This document shows positions 42,494 through 54,799 of a stretch of DNA of 60,000 bases, piece by piece; position 1 is the stretch's first letter; every line of letters starts with the position of its first letter. Source of the stretch: Liolophura sinensis (Eukaryota; Mollusca; Polyplacophora; Chitonida; Chitonidae); contig NC_088295.1 of NCBI RefSeq assembly GCF_032854445.1, positions 21,379,385 through 21,439,384 on the forward strand. Direction: 5' to 3'. The translations under genes were made by a program, and so were the position numbers. The notes beneath the pieces were generated by a model. That model was not told where the DNA came from. It saw only the letters and a program-made list of their open reading frames with translations, and made no database searches.

Positions 42494-42715
42494 CGGCCCG
42501 GATAGCACAGTTGGTAGAGCGTCCACTTCGGGAGCGGTAGATCCAGGATGAATCCTGGGTCGAGTTACACCTAAGGCTTTAAAGTTGTGGCTTCCTCTCT
42601 TGGCGTTTAGCATGAAGGGGACAGTGCAACGACTGATTGACCCGTATCAGTATAATGGCTCGGGTTGGGCGACTTACTTACATTTGGTAACTCGTATTAG
42701 TGAAGCAGCGAATTT
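42494..42715 (+). repeat. SINE family B, 5' part with tRNA-like head
   Basis: The head GCCCGGATAGCACAGTTGGT, AGAGCGTCCACTTCGGGAGC and GGTAGATCC resembles a tRNA with A-box; the B-box-like ATGAATCCTGG follows. The body continues CCTCTCTTGGCGTTTAGCAT, GACCCGTATCAGTATAATGG. It is 3' truncated. It is tRNA-derived, not a tRNA gene, because the acceptor stem is not closed and the family is dispersed. Confidence 0.8.
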
Positions 42716-43009
42716 TGTGAGAATTATGTAACATAATTTTGCAACAAGTGGAAGTTTGTAATGTAGTGACAAGAAAAAAAAAACAATTTATAAGTACGCT
42801 GAAAAAGCTGGTATGTCATTATAAAAGACAAATTGATGATATGCATGTACATGTAGGATGCAGAGACATGTCCCGCAATAACAACATTAATTCATAACGA
42901 TTTATCTTAAAAAATATCTCGAAGTAACGGATAAAACGAATGATTTCATTTGCGGACATCTCATTACTTTTTCGTGTTATTATTTATCATTTATGATGAC
43001 TGCATTTTA

Positions 43010-43345
43010 ATTACCCTAGACCGGTGACGTGCAATAGGCCTACATTACTATTGACATTACTGCGTTTGAATTAACCCAGTGAAGTGTAATAGGCCTACAT
43101 TACTTTTGACATTACTGCATTTTAATTAACCCTTGACAAGTGATTTTTTTAACCCTACCTCTACTTAAGCCGTTGTGTTAGAGAGAGTTTAAGTTGAGAA
43201 TATTAAACATTTATATGAACAGTTAGAATAAAATGATAAGTGAGGTAACTGGATAAGAAGGCGTATTTGACCCGCCTTCATTTGCCAATTATATATCTAA
43301 ATGTTGTCGCAGCTCTGGTTACACTCTACACGCTGTCATCTATTA
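43010..43345 (+). repeat. Unclassified dispersed repeat R, copy 2
   Basis: Related to 30935-31165: CTAGACCGGTGACG, CTACTTAAGCCGTTGTGTTAG, TTTATATGAACAGTTAGAAT, AAGGCGTATTTGACC. Within it a sub-block of about 60 bp (GCAATAGGCCTACATTAC ... GACATTACTGCGTTT) is tandemly repeated, which the other copies lack. Confidence 0.6.
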
Positions 43346-44975
43346 TGCTCAAGATACACTTTAGAAAGAATACAAGCTGGCCAGCTTCTAACAAGCGAGG
43401 GATATACACGGTAAATCGATCGCATTATGGGTAAAGCGGCTTTCCGGAAATGTCTCCTCCATGTGACTTCTGATCGTGATCCGTCGGTCGATTTTCTCTC
43501 CAAGTCAACGGGATACCTGTACGTGTTCTTCCAACTGAAAACTATGCTCCACGGAGAGGAAAAATAAGTCTGAAATTCAACTCTGTAACATCAGCATTGC
43601 TGGTGGAGAATCGAGATGCTGTGATATGTTTGGGGAATACTAAGATGACAGTCACGGAAGGAGGTGATAACTGACTGTTGGTTACCTTGGCACGTTGCAT
43701 GTCGAATTTGAGGCTTACATTTAACTGTTAACGTACTTTACACAAAATGTAGATTATGTGTTGACGTATTTCCTGGTATAGTGTTTATAACAGTAATCAA
43801 AACTAAATACTTCCTGGTAAGAATGATGGATTCGGTCAATTATCGGACGGTACCAGCAGGCATAATTAAAATTTCAGCATTTCAATATCGTTAGTTGTTC
43901 CAAGGAGGATTATTACTCCCCCTTAGATATACTTATGTCTACGTTTTCATTTCAGCCTTACTCACCACAAATAGTAAACTAGTACCCATAAGTCGAATTA
44001 TCTTTAAAGCAAGCCTTTCTCTAGAGTGCACCAACCCGGTCATCTCCTTCACTTAGCTAAACTGGAAATGCACCTGGGTCAAGATATTTTACGAAAAGAA
44101 TATAATTCAGCTAATTTCAGACAACGGTTGAATGACTTTAGTTATATCCAGCTACTGCCCCCTACCTACTTGTACAACAATACGAGCTGTGTTTATTCAT
44201 GATCACGTGTATTGCTAGTAAAGTAAGTACGGAGCACTACTCCTACTACTACTTTCAATTTATGCTACCCAAACCTGGTTATAGACGAGCTCGTTCGCTT
44301 GTTAGGAAGAAAATATAAAAGTAAAAATATGAAAGTACAAATGAAATACAGGTAATTTATTTTAAATGACAGACGGAAATCCCATCCACTTAATACAAAG
44401 AATTATCGGGTGTAAATAAAACAGTATTGAAATGCATGTGTTAATTAAACGTTAAAGACTGTTGAGTGTCAACTTACGAGCAAAGGCTAGGTGCAATTAA
44501 GGCCACATAACTACGAGAATTCGGGCGGTTATCACCCGCCCAAAGTCTATGACCAGATAAAGCACAATGCTATCTTATGAATATATTACCTTGCATAAGT
44601 GGAAGACAAACAATGCCAAAACACCATGGAGCAGGCACTTCTGACCTCCACAGCTGAAAGTGCCAATTTAAACTGTAAATTGCAAGAAGTGAAAAAGGCA
44701 TTCCTTAGCAAAATACCAAGCAAATTTAAACAGGCATGAACAGTTTCAGAGCAAGCACTGCTGACATCTGATTAAAAGCATATTATAACAGTTACATATA
44801 TACAGTAGTTATATCGTCCAACCTCATGACAGGCCTAACAGCTGCCTGGAGCAGGTGCTGCTAACCTCCATAACAACAATGAAATGCATCACGTAGAGTG
44901 ATGAAGCAGATACATAGTGACTGAAGCTTACATGTACATACACTGCTGACCTCACGGAGTATAGCAGTTATATGA
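43346..44975. other. Intergenic, no supported gene
   Basis: Nothing coding was recognised. The part from about 44600 has an irregularly repeated GAGCAGGCACTTCTGACCTC-like phrase (44631, 44850) and may be the untranslated end of the neighbouring DIRS-type element. Confidence 0.35.
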
Positions 44976-44984
44976 ATTTGATAA

Positions 44985-45712
44985 GAATGCATGATTTTAC
45001 TGCATCTGATTTCCATCGTCCAATTCTCTGAATCAATGCTTCAGGAATACCTGTGGAGGCAGCTGTTGTAACACGTGCAATAGGACCAAGCCTAAATATT
45101 GCCTTAGAGTCAGCACTTGACAGAGACGAGGGTTGCCCTGTGGTGTGATGAGAAGGGTTAGCGGCTTCAGAACGGTGTTTTTAATATTAGTGATTGTTAA
45201 AGAATGTTAAAGGTTGGATCCAAAAACGACGTCGCTGACTTGAATGATTTTTGAGAAATCGTTTTTTCCGTTCACAATGATCTCATCTATTGTCTATTTT
45301 ACAGAAAAATGCATGAAAAGAAAGTAGAAACATGGACTGGAATACAAAGGTTATGTGAAATTCAAAGCATTAACTATCTTGCCCAAAATTTCAACAGTGA
45401 TAGGTAATCTTGTATCATTGTGACATATGGTCTTCTGCACACCTTTCAAGATCTTTTTGACAAAAATGAAGTGATAAGATCATCTAAATCATGAAGGTTG
45501 TGAATGAAACTTTCGACAGACACATAGGAATAAATAGCAGATGAGCTCAATTTTCTTTTAAATGGATGAGTTATATAGTGTGCATTTGTCAGAGGGGATA
45601 ATTGGAAGTGATTTGCCATACGGCGATATGATGACAGTGTGCTTTCCGATAGAAAAAACAGCAATAACACCCACATCATATTTTGGTGATTCGGGTGGAA
45701 TTGGTCAGCCAA
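44985..45712 (-). pseudogene. DIRS-type tyrosine recombinase, inactivated
   Basis: The N-terminal part reads FFLSESTLSSYRRMANHFQ, then SSSAIYSYVSVESFIHNLHD. This is the core-binding fold of phage-integrase-type recombinases in DIRS elements (SxSTxxSYxxAxxxF...SYLSAIxFxHKL). The C-terminal part FRLGPIARVTTAASTGIP, RIGRWKSDA corresponds to the HxxR block and GRWKSxAY. The region between is out of frame, and the Tyr following SDA is missing. Confidence 0.7.
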
Positions 45713-46009
45713 GTTGCGAGCCGTCTGGAATTTAAACCGACAAAGTCTGTTTGCAATGATGCTACTTTTTCCTGGAAAATGCTTAACACGAGAAAATGCT
45801 TATTACTTGAGGCCATGGCCGTGCAAATCCAATGTTCGCTAAGTACAGCTGAAATCACACTATGTACACCTGCAGAATCAGAGTATAAACTAATCGTGTC
45901 TGAAGACATCCAACTGCTGAACAAAAAACATGATTTACCATTACACTATGTTCAAGAAACAGCATTTAAGCGCATAAAATGACGAGGGTTTATGAAGCCT
46001 ATGGATAAA

Positions 46010-46720
46010 TCATGTAACCCTACACAGAAATGAATGACCAGGGATAATGACAGGACATGCAAAACTCAACTGACTGAGGGGAGACTGAAACTTTGCAAGT
46101 TGTACACGCCTCCGATGGCAAATTTTGTTTGCTGGATCATTAGCTAGTCTCGCTTTTATCCGGCGGAGGGCGGGCCACCATTTCAGTGGAGTCCATATTT
46201 CAGTGCCATAAATAATAATGACATTACAGAAAATGTTACAGAATTCAAGAAACTTATCAAGTGGCTGCTGGCATACTCTCATATTTGCAGGTCCAATAAA
46301 GAAAAAATCACCCAGTATATGGAACATCCCGGGATCGCGGGGTAAATGAGTTATTATTCACTGTACAACTACAACTGCATTCTTCGAATAATTTATCAGA
46401 TGAAGAACAGCCCATGGAAAGCCATCTGTCAAAATAATACTTGCCCTCCAAAGTGAAGCCTAAGAATTTATAATCAGAGCTGTGTACAGGAATAATTCTA
46501 AATGCATCCTCAGTATCTGGTTCTGCCATCAAGTTATTTGCACCGTGCAAGGGTTTAATATTGTCATGAACTCATAGTGAACTGTGCTGACATCATGAAG
46601 AATTGACGAATTTACAGAGCGTTTTTTAGGGTAAGACAAATCATACAAAGCAAAACATGCCAACTTCTTTTTTTCTATTGGGACGACACCTATATGGGGA
46701 CATATAAACCCCTCACAAGG
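46010..46720 (-). pseudogene. DIRS-type reverse transcriptase, inactivated
   Basis: Two overlapping reverse-strand open stretches give the RT blocks in the family order: SPxGVVPKK-like (IGVVPIEKKK), DLSYPKKRSVNSS, TEDAFRIIPVHSSDY, FLGFTLEGKYYFDRW, then ILGDFFFIGPAN. A stop after the DLSYPK block, a frame change and the D-to-G change in the catalytic pair show decay. Confidence 0.75.
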
Positions 46721-47112
46721 TGGGACCTGAAATGGGCCACTGATTCTACCCGACTGTAGTCAAGTTTAACGTTACCCCCATCAGGCAACAGCTTAATTGC
46801 TGTGTCACTGTCCGATAGGTCAAGTAAAGAGCCAAAATCAACACCCTCATTAGGGCTGATTTTTGCTCTAGTTTTTTTAGAAAACATAGCGGCAAAGAGC
46901 AGAAGACAAGAGACAGGGAAGGTGAGGTAAAAATAGAGAGCTGGTACTTATGGGTAAGGCAAATGTTGATAATGTCATTGATGACAGGTGTATAGATATG
47001 AGCGCCACCCTTACCCTGCGAGCACTCCATAGACCTCTCAGGTAAAAGAGGCGGGTTCATCTCTCCACTGACTTCTGGACTTAGTTTCGGGGAGGATATT
47101 ACACCTGAAGCT

Positions 47113-47536
47113 TTCACCTCAGCCACTACAGCCCTGCTCACCTCAGCCTTTTCAGCCCTGGTCACCTTAGCCACTACAGCCCTGGTCACCTCAGCCACTA
47201 CAGCCCTGTTCACGTCAGCTAGTACAGCCCTGGTCACCTTAGCCATTACAGCCCTGGTCACCTCAACCACTACAGCCCTGGTCACCTCAGCCACTACAGC
47301 TCTGTTCACCTCAGCCACTACAGCCCTGGTCACCTCAGCCACTCCAGCCCTGGTCACCTCAGCCACTACAGCCCTGGTCACCTTAGCCATTACAGCCCTG
47401 GTCACCTCAGCCACTACAGCCCTGTTCACCTCAGCCACTACAGCCCTGGTCACCTCAGCCACTACAGCCCTGGTCACCTCAGCCACTACAGCCCTGGTCA
47501 CCTCAGCCACTACAGCCATGGTCACCTCAGCCACAG
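47113..47536. repeat. 24-bp minisatellite inside the DIRS 5' ORF
   Basis: About 17 units of AGCCACTACAGCCCTGGTCA+CCTC. On the minus strand the units encode TRAVVAEV octapeptides (variants MAKV, ADVN, GVAEV) in an open frame of 277 codons. The unit length is a multiple of three, so the frame stays open through copy-number change. No long ORF lies on the opposite strand. Confidence 0.85.
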
Positions 47537-47814
47537 ATGGGCAGTTACACCCCTTGTCTGGCCCCTCATTGAAAGCCACCCTCTTCCGCTTACATGTTCC
47601 CTTTCTTTATGCTACTGCGTCACATTATCTAATTCAGCTCTAACTTGGAATCATAATATGCACAAACTTTACACCCAAGACATAATAAAGAGCATAGGCA
47701 TACACAGACATACCTGGCAATGACAAAATATAAAATTGTTAGTAAGCAATATTTAGGAACCTGCCAACTGTAGCCAGTAATATAGAAAAGGGTCGATATT
47801 CCTACTTATTCCTA

Positions 47815-48745
47815 GTTACAGGAGTCGACCTTCTCCTGGAGGTTGAACAATGACACATAATCAACTTTTTCAGCTATAGTGGTCTATTTTCCAATGGAGA
47901 GTAGAACAATTATACTGGATCAACTTTTCCAGTTATAGGAGTTAACCGTTCCCAGACCGTTGAACAATTATACTGAATTAACTTTCCCAGTTATAGGGGT
48001 CTACCTTCCCTTGAAAGTTGAACAATTATATTGAATCAACTTTTCCGGTTATAGTGGTCTACCTTGCCCTGGAAATTGAACAATTATACTGGACCATCTT
48101 TTCCAGATGAAGAAGCCTACCTTCCCCTGGAAATTGAACAATTATACTGGACCGTCTTTTCCAGTTGAAGAAGCCTACCTTCCCCTGGAAATTGAACAAT
48201 TATACTGGACCGTCTTTTCCAGTTGAAGAAGCCTACCTTCCCCTGGAAATTGAACAATTATACTGGACCATCTTTTCCAGTTGAAGAAGTCTACCTTCCC
48301 CTGGAAATTGAACAATTATACTGGACCGTCTTTTCCAGTTGAAGAAGCCTACCTTCCCCTGGAAATTGAACAATTATACTGGACCATCTTTTCCAGTTGA
48401 AGAAGCCTACCTTCCCCTGGAAATTGAACAATTATACTGGACCATCTTTTCCAGTTGAAGAAGCCTACCTTCCCCTGGAAATTGAACAATTATACTGGAC
48501 CGTCTTTTCCAGTTGAAGAAGCCTACCTTCCCCTGGAAATTGAACAATTATACTGGACCGTCTTTTCCAGTTGAAGAAGCCTACCTTCCCCTGGAAATTG
48601 AACAATTATACTGGACCATCTTTTCCAGTTGAAGAAGTCTACCTTCCCCTGGAAACTGAACAATTATACTGGACCATCTCTTCCAGATGAAGAAGCCTAC
48701 CTTCCCCTGGAAGTTGAGCAATATACTGGATCAACTTTTCTAGTT
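47815..48745. repeat. 58-bp tandem array (about 16 units)
   Basis: The unit contains CCAGTTGAAGAAGCCTACCT, TCCCCTGGAAATTGAACAAT and TATACTGGACCGTCTTTT. Units from about 48080 to 48640 are near-identical. Those at the left (47815-48080) and the extreme right are diverged. Each unit carries an imperfect CTGGA/TCCAG pairing. It lies between the DIRS-type and Penelope-like elements and stops where the latter's coding relic begins. Confidence 0.9.
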
Positions 48746-51072
48746 ATACGGGTTAACTTTTTCAACGAAAGTCCATTCTACCGTTCCCCAAACTCTGGCG
48801 AAGATTGCCTGAGGTTGATCAGAAACTACGAAAAGACTAGCCGAAAAATTGCAGACTACAAAACCATATGAGGTTCAGCCTACATTGTCTACCAGCAGAT
48901 ATAACTCCACTCAGCCTAAAGTTGAGGCCCAATGCACGTGGCTATAAAGCTCAACAAATTATCCAGAACGAAAACTCCTAAATGAACGAATAAGACAAAC
49001 TAACTTCACCACGAGTGTACTTCAAGAGAAACAAAAGGGTTGGCTAAATCAACTGTCATCAAAACTGCCTACCAGTGATGTTAAAAGAGTTCGTGAATTT
49101 ACAGAAATGGCACAAGTCTCACAGCATAAAATTTCAAAAGAAAGACAAATAAAGAAATTTGACGCCCTACATGCGAGAAAAGTCAACCAGACTGATGAAA
49201 GTTCAAACAGGAGAAGTGACAATACCGGAAAATCTCTCATCTAAAACGCTAAGCAAACCAGAAGAATCACTTTTAAAGAAAAGACTTTCATTTGCTGTCA
49301 CCCCTAAGTCAATCCCTGTTACAGACTTCATTACAGCTACGGAAACTGCTATTCGAATTAGTGGTACCGAAGCGGAATTGATATGGCAAAAGGTCAATTC
49401 TTCTTTACTTCATGCTAAACCACCTAAAAGAAACCTAACAAGTGATGAATACAAAGCCTTACAGGAATTACAGAAAGATGATTTCAGGATGGTTCTTCCT
49501 GCTGACAAAGGTCCTTATGGACAGAGAGGAATATCATAAGAAAATGTTGAGTCTGTTGTCTAATCAGAATACATATGAACTACTCAAGACAGATCCAACA
49601 CTACGTTTAAGAAGAACTATTATTGAAAAATTGAATGAGTTATTAAAATCTGATTGTATTGACTTTAAGTTGAAACAAAGGTTATATCCATATTCTGAAA
49701 ATCCTCCATCCATCTATTGTCTTCCAAAAATTCGTAAGTTGAATATACATGTTAAACCCATTGTGTCATCTATAGGATTGGTTACCTATCATCTTGGTAA
49801 ACATCTTGCTTATGTAACCCAACCGCAGGTTGGAAATACTCAAAATCATATCAAAAGCTCTCAAGATTTTGTTTCGAAGACACATAATATCAAATTGAAT
49901 GAAGGTGACACATTAGTATCATTTGACGTTGTTAACCTTTTTACTAGTATTCCTGTTGATAATGCCATAGATGCTGCTTCTAATGCACTACATAACTTTG
50001 TCTGCACGCACTAAACTCTCAACTACACAAATCTGTCAATTGCTTGAATTATGTTTAAACATGAAAATAATGGTAAACTATACAGGCAAATGCATGGATG
50101 TGCCATGGGATCACCTGTGTCGCCAATTGTAGCCAACATATTCATGGAATCCTTTGAGCAAAAGCACTATCTACATTCACTGGAACACCACCGTCACACT
50201 GGTTTCGATACGTCGACGACACTTGGGTAAAAATCAAAGCTGAAGCTTTACCAGATTTTTTCACTCATTTAAACATCATTGACAGCTATATACAATTTAC
50301 TTAGGAGATAACGACAAACCATCAAATTTCCCTTTTGGACACCTTAAAAAGGCACACTTGAGGTAACTATATACCGAAAGCCTACAAATAAAGATCTGTA
50401 TTTGGACTTTCAGTCACACCACCCACTTAATCAAAAACTAGGTGTAGATAAAACACTCTTTCAAAAAGCTAAAACAATAACAAGCAATGACACTGCTTTA
50501 CAGGTCGAGAACACCCACATACAAAAAACTCTGAAAGCCCGAGGGTATCAAAACGGGGCCATTCACAATGCCCTGAAAACTAATCTCCCCAAGACACCCA
50601 CTGACATACAAACATCTAGTACTCTAACTCTACCCTGTGTACAAGGTTTATCGGAAGAGATCAGAAGAATTTTTGCGCAACATTCTATAAAAACAGCCTT
50701 AAACACATATCAGAAACTGAGAACATCTCTTGTTCGACCCAAGGACAAGCCTATCAAGATAAGACAAGTGGTGTGGTGTAAGAAATAAAATGTGGTGAAA
50801 ACACATGCAGGTATTCATATATTGGTGAAACGCAACAACCACTAAGTAACCGTGTTAAACAGCGTCAAAAACTGGCATTTAGTGGCTATGATTCTGCTGT
50901 ATTTCAACATATATGTAATTCAGGTCACAGTTTTAATGGTGATAACGCAAATATTTTATCCAAGGAGCCCTATTGCTTTGAGAAATGGGTTAAGGAAGCC
51001 ATTTTCGTAAAGGTTAAAAATCCCACTCTCAATGGAGGACTCAGATTTAACACACCTGGGACACAGTGTTGA
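48740..51072 (+). mobile_element. Penelope-like element with GIY-YIG endonuclease, degenerate
   Basis: Plus-strand coding pieces in several frames give the known order. An N-terminal region is followed by RT blocks LPADKG (49498), IYCLPKI (49712), FDVVNLFTSIP (49921), [12 protein letters not shown] (50090) and RYVDDTW with the catalytic Asp pair (50205). Then come IYRKPTNKDLYLDF and a C-terminal GIY-YIG nuclease (50788-51072: CGENTC, YSYIGET, VFQH...GH). RT plus C-terminal GIY-YIG is diagnostic of EN+ Penelope-like elements. At least five frame breaks or stops make it non-autonomous. The 5' end abuts the 58-bp array, and no pseudo-LTR was recognised. Confidence 0.85.
50788..51072 (+). pseudogene. 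GIY-YIG endonuclease domain of the Penelope-like element
   Basis: This is an open stretch with CGENTCRYSYIGETQQPLSN, a Cys pair before the GIY-YIG-type YSYIGET, VFQHICNSGHSF, a conserved Lys/Glu helix (EKWVKEAIFVK), and a natural stop after NTPGTQC. It is the best-preserved part of the element. The nuclease nicks target DNA during insertion in this family. Confidence 0.8.
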
Positions 51073-52305
51073 AAAAATGTTCATTAGCTTTTGTAAATGT
51101 ACCTCAACATAGTAAAATTTGTTCACTCGTGTAAAAGCTGTACTATATTCAAATTCTGTCACTGTAAACAAGCTCCATTTGTCTAATTGTTTAAACTTGT
51201 ATAGACACATTGTATACTTCAACCGTGAACGTGACCTGTTTTCACCATGAAACTACATACTGGTTTGTTCACTTTGTTTTTGTACGTAACTTCAATATAA
51301 GCAGGAATTCTTTTTGTTTAACGCGTTACTCTGTTGAAAACGATAGGTTGTCGCCGCAACGTCAGTAAATAGTATACATTGTCCAGTACAACAGTTTTAT
51401 AGTGTTATATTTTATAATTGCAGGTAGGTGTTCCCATGTGTCATCACTAATAAATCCACACAAGTATGAGACCAGTGGAAACTGGATAAATTCCAACCGC
51501 CATGTTTGAATGCATTTTCCTTAGTTTATATCAGAAAAATATATACACTATAGACTATTGCATAAATATAGCAATGTAAACTGCCAATGTTGGTAGCATA
51601 CATATAATTATCATGCTGATAATTTCAATTTCCCTGCATGTGCCAACAACAGCATTTTTCAGCATCTGCTCGTATACCTTCGGTATTGTTGCAATAACCA
51701 AACACCAGATAAACATGCTCCATACAAGTGCTCTTGAAGCTGAAGGTCAAATGAAGGAATTATATAACAATATGTGGAAATTGCCCTAGCCGTTTATGCT
51801 GGTGATTCCAAGGTCCTTGGGAAGCGTGGATTTTCCTCAATGTCAATATTGTCTTTATTTCTACCTCTGTAATCTAAGCTGTAATCGCATCACTGGGCTA
51901 CACGAAGCGATGGTCATGGAGTCATCGCTTCTAATCGTTCCTTGCCATCGCCCAATCGCTTCATGCCATCGTTCCATTGTTTATAGCATCATCATGAAAG
52001 ACCCAATGCTACGATACCATATGCTGATGGCAATTAAGGCTACTATATTCAAAAGAGTCCATTTTAAGTGAGAATTGACATTCACTTCTCTTTGCATAAA
52101 ATACACAGTAGATTCAGAAACTACTCGTGATCTGCTTTTCTGTATGTGCACTAACGTGCGCTCATGGGGTAAGCATGCAGAGTTGCTGCCCAAATACAAA
52201 ATAGCGAACTCCCGAAAACATTGTTGTTCCTGCATACTGTAATAGAAAAATCACAATAATATATCAGTTTATATCTGTGGAAATTTGGTGGCTTTAATAG
52301 GATCT
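51073..52305. other. Intergenic, no supported feature
   Basis: AT-rich sequence. A locally repetitive phrase built on CATCG(C/T)TTC/CCATCG occurs at 51905-51985. No gene was recognised. Confidence 0.4.
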
Positions 52306-52307
52306 AT

Positions 52308-52612
52308 TTTGAGTGAGTGAATGAGTGAGTGCTTGGGGTTTAACGTAGTCCTTAGTAATTTTTCAGTCATATGACGACGAAGGAAACCTTAGGGTGTATG
52401 TAATGTGCCTCCTTGTTGCAGGGCGGATTTTCACGGCTCTTTTATCTAGTGCTGTTTCACTAAGACGCCTTTCCTAAGGCAAGTAAGGCGCCCAACCCGA
52501 GCCATTATACTGATACGGGTCAACCAGTTGTTGCACTATCCCCTTCATGCTGAACGCCAAGCGAGACAGTTACAAGTACCTCTTTTAAAGTCTCAGGTGT
52601 GACTCGACCCTG
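52308..52612 (-). repeat. SINE family B, near-full-length copy without tRNA head
   Basis: Reversed: (GTGA)n, GCTTGGGGTTTAACG, AATTTTTCAGTCATATGACG, TGTGCCTCCTTGTTGCAGGG, CCATTATACTGATACGGGTC, CCCTTCATGCTGAACGCCAA and TCTCAGGTGTGACTCGACCC. Confidence 0.85.
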
Positions 52613-52935
52613 ATCTATTTTGAGGCTTCACAACTGTTTTTTGGGCTTTGGTTATGTGGGGGCGCTTTGCCTTGGCCTTTAGAGTGATGCAGTCACAAAG
52701 ACAAAGCCCACACGATCAATCCATGTACACACGTTTTAATAAATGTGACCCAAGGAACAAGCGTGCCCTGATATACTTTGTTTAAAGGACGAACCCCAGA
52801 CAAATGTCCGGCATATTAACCTCATGAAAAATAATATTTGACTTGGGTAGGAAACGGCTATATTAAAGATCAATGCTCGTGGTTTTGAGTGGACAGATGT
52901 GCCAACTTAGCAATGTAGCAGATACTATATAGTGA

Positions 52936-53110
52936 AGGGCTTATTTAACGCTGTATTGAAATCTTTTCATTAGCATGCGGTGTTCAGGTTTATGAGTGGA
53001 GAAAACCGGAATGTAAATCACGAACCTTCGCATGATGGTACCTGGCAAACCTTCTGACTTTAGCCGTAGCAAAGCGTGTCCAAACAGCCAAGAATATCCT
53101 GCATAGAGGA
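52936..53110 (-). repeat. Short interspersed repeat D, copy 1
   Basis: It contains TTTAACGCTGTATTGAAATC, GTTCAGGTTTATGAGTGGAG, AAAACCGGAATG and ACCTTCGCATGATGG. The phrase GGTCAGGTTTATG recurs at 55560-55680. The layout resembles SINE family A (GTTTTACGCCG...GGTGGG..AAACCGGG), so it may be a distant relative. Confidence 0.4.
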
Positions 53111-54798
53111 CCACAAATAATAAGTGACAGCCATGTTCGACACGGATTAAGAAATCCAAGAAACTCATACTGGAAGGTATTATAATATAGAGGTGAAGCA
53201 CAAAAATTTTAAAAAATTCGCACTGAAAGATATTAAAATATAAAGGTGCAACACTGTCACATGGTGACAAGCTATCATTATAAAGAACTTGAGGTCATAG
53301 AATCAGCCTGCCAATAAGTTACTCTCCTAAATGTCAAACTGCAGTCTGAACAAAAATTCACCAAAGCATTCCAGGAGGCATATATTTACAGTAACTCTAA
53401 CTCTAGTTACAAAACTCTATCTCGAATATCTTATACGGGTCAAAATTTCTGCGCTCAGATTGTGCTCAGATCTGGTTGAGATCGCTCGCGTTTCCAACAG
53501 GTTCTCTTGTTCAACCCAATAACGAGATGTGTCCTTATCTGACTTCATACTTTTTCCAAAGCATTTTTGATGTTCTTATGATGGCACACAATACACGTAC
53601 TGCCCTTTAGATAAAAATATTTAAAAATTTTTCTTTATCGAAATGTATCCCTCCCCCACCAGGCTCAGTCATGTAAACTGGTGACGTCACTTTTGTCTTA
53701 AAACAAAAGACAACAATATAACCTGAGTTATATGTATTTAGGAAGATGAGTGAACATAGAATCAAACGGCTATATATATATTTTTCTGACGTGCTTGGTA
53801 ATTCTATAAAACAACTTCTAATAAGGAATTCTTACGTAGCCATGAGATAAGCCATGTTAGAGCAACCGGATATAAGATGTCGTGTCACTCGTAACCCCAG
53901 ACACTTATGGTTAAAAGACAAATCTTGGTTCGGGTAAGGTAAGCAAAAAAAGACGACCTTTGGGTTACAGAACTAACTCGCGTATGATTGGATAAAACTT
54001 ATGTCATGGCAGCTCTTTCGATTGTCTTAATACGAGCCATTTTGCTTATTTTGAGCTGCGATATCTCAGTTTTACAACACCACAAATATAAAAAGTTATG
54101 CATTTTAAATTTCCTGTGCGATGTTTTTTTCGAGGCATGTGTACGTTTGGACTAGTTTTGTCTTTTGCTTTAATCTGAACCAGCTTTGAAGAGCCGATTA
54201 ACATGGCTGGTGCTACCAAAGGTTTTCTTTATCCTTCTATATCTACCTCGATGTCCCTGTACAAAATGAAAGCCCAGAAGTTTGCGAGGACTGTGTGAAG
54301 TCACCAGTTACCCAAACGAATATACAGCCACACCAGTTCGATATTTTCACTAACCTAACAGGAAAACGAAGTGTGTAAAATTCATTTTAATATCTAGACT
54401 GACAGCCAACATGGGGGCGGGGCGACTTAATAATAGCCCAAATTTTGTGGACTGCAAAATACTTATTCTAACCATAGATCTATATTTTACCAATAACATA
54501 CGATGAATACAGTAAACCGTCTCAAAATGAGCTCGGTCTGTACCGGTTCCAAGTTGTGATCATGCACGGTGTGTACAATATATAGATTTATTTCCTAACC
54601 ATGTAAAATTGTTTATTGTAAGCATGCGGATATTAATTTCTGTATGGTATACAGTTATAAGCCCAAGTGATGCAGAACAAAAATGACAACTGCGTAAAAG
54701 TTGTATAGTGTGATAGTGTCGAAGAATGCTTTTCCTTATTTCATAATAACACAAGTAGTATAATTAAGACGTACAGCGTACAGAGAAAAAAACAGAGC
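53111..54798. other. Intergenic, no supported feature
   Basis: Only short ORFs without family features. A ~27-bp phrase (CACAAAAATTTTAAAAAATTCGCACTGA...GATATTAAAATATAAAGGTG) is partly repeated at 53160-53255. Nothing else was recognised. Confidence 0.4.
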
Positions 54799-54799
54799 A

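Larger units (their letters stand above)
44980..47580 (-). mobile_element. Degenerate DIRS-order (tyrosine recombinase) retrotransposon
   Basis: In coding order the reverse strand shows a 5' ORF (about 46746-47579) with an 8-residue repeat region. A reverse-transcriptase domain follows at about 46010-46720 (IGVVP, DLSYPK, AFRIIPVH, YYFDRWLSMGCS, and LGDFFFIG where the family has a DD pair). Then comes a possible RNase-H-like stretch (45676-45924). The recombinase N-terminal part is at 45446-45712 and its C-terminal part at 44985-45130 (RLG...RIGRWKSDA). Together RT and tyrosine recombinase identify the DIRS order. The RT Asp is lost, the frame is broken repeatedly, and the recombinase Tyr is not where expected, so the element is dead. 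Confidence 0.75.

Noticed and set aside
42494-42570. tRNA gene
   Set aside because: The sequence is the tRNA-derived head of SINE family B. The acceptor stem does not close, and it continues into the SINE body.
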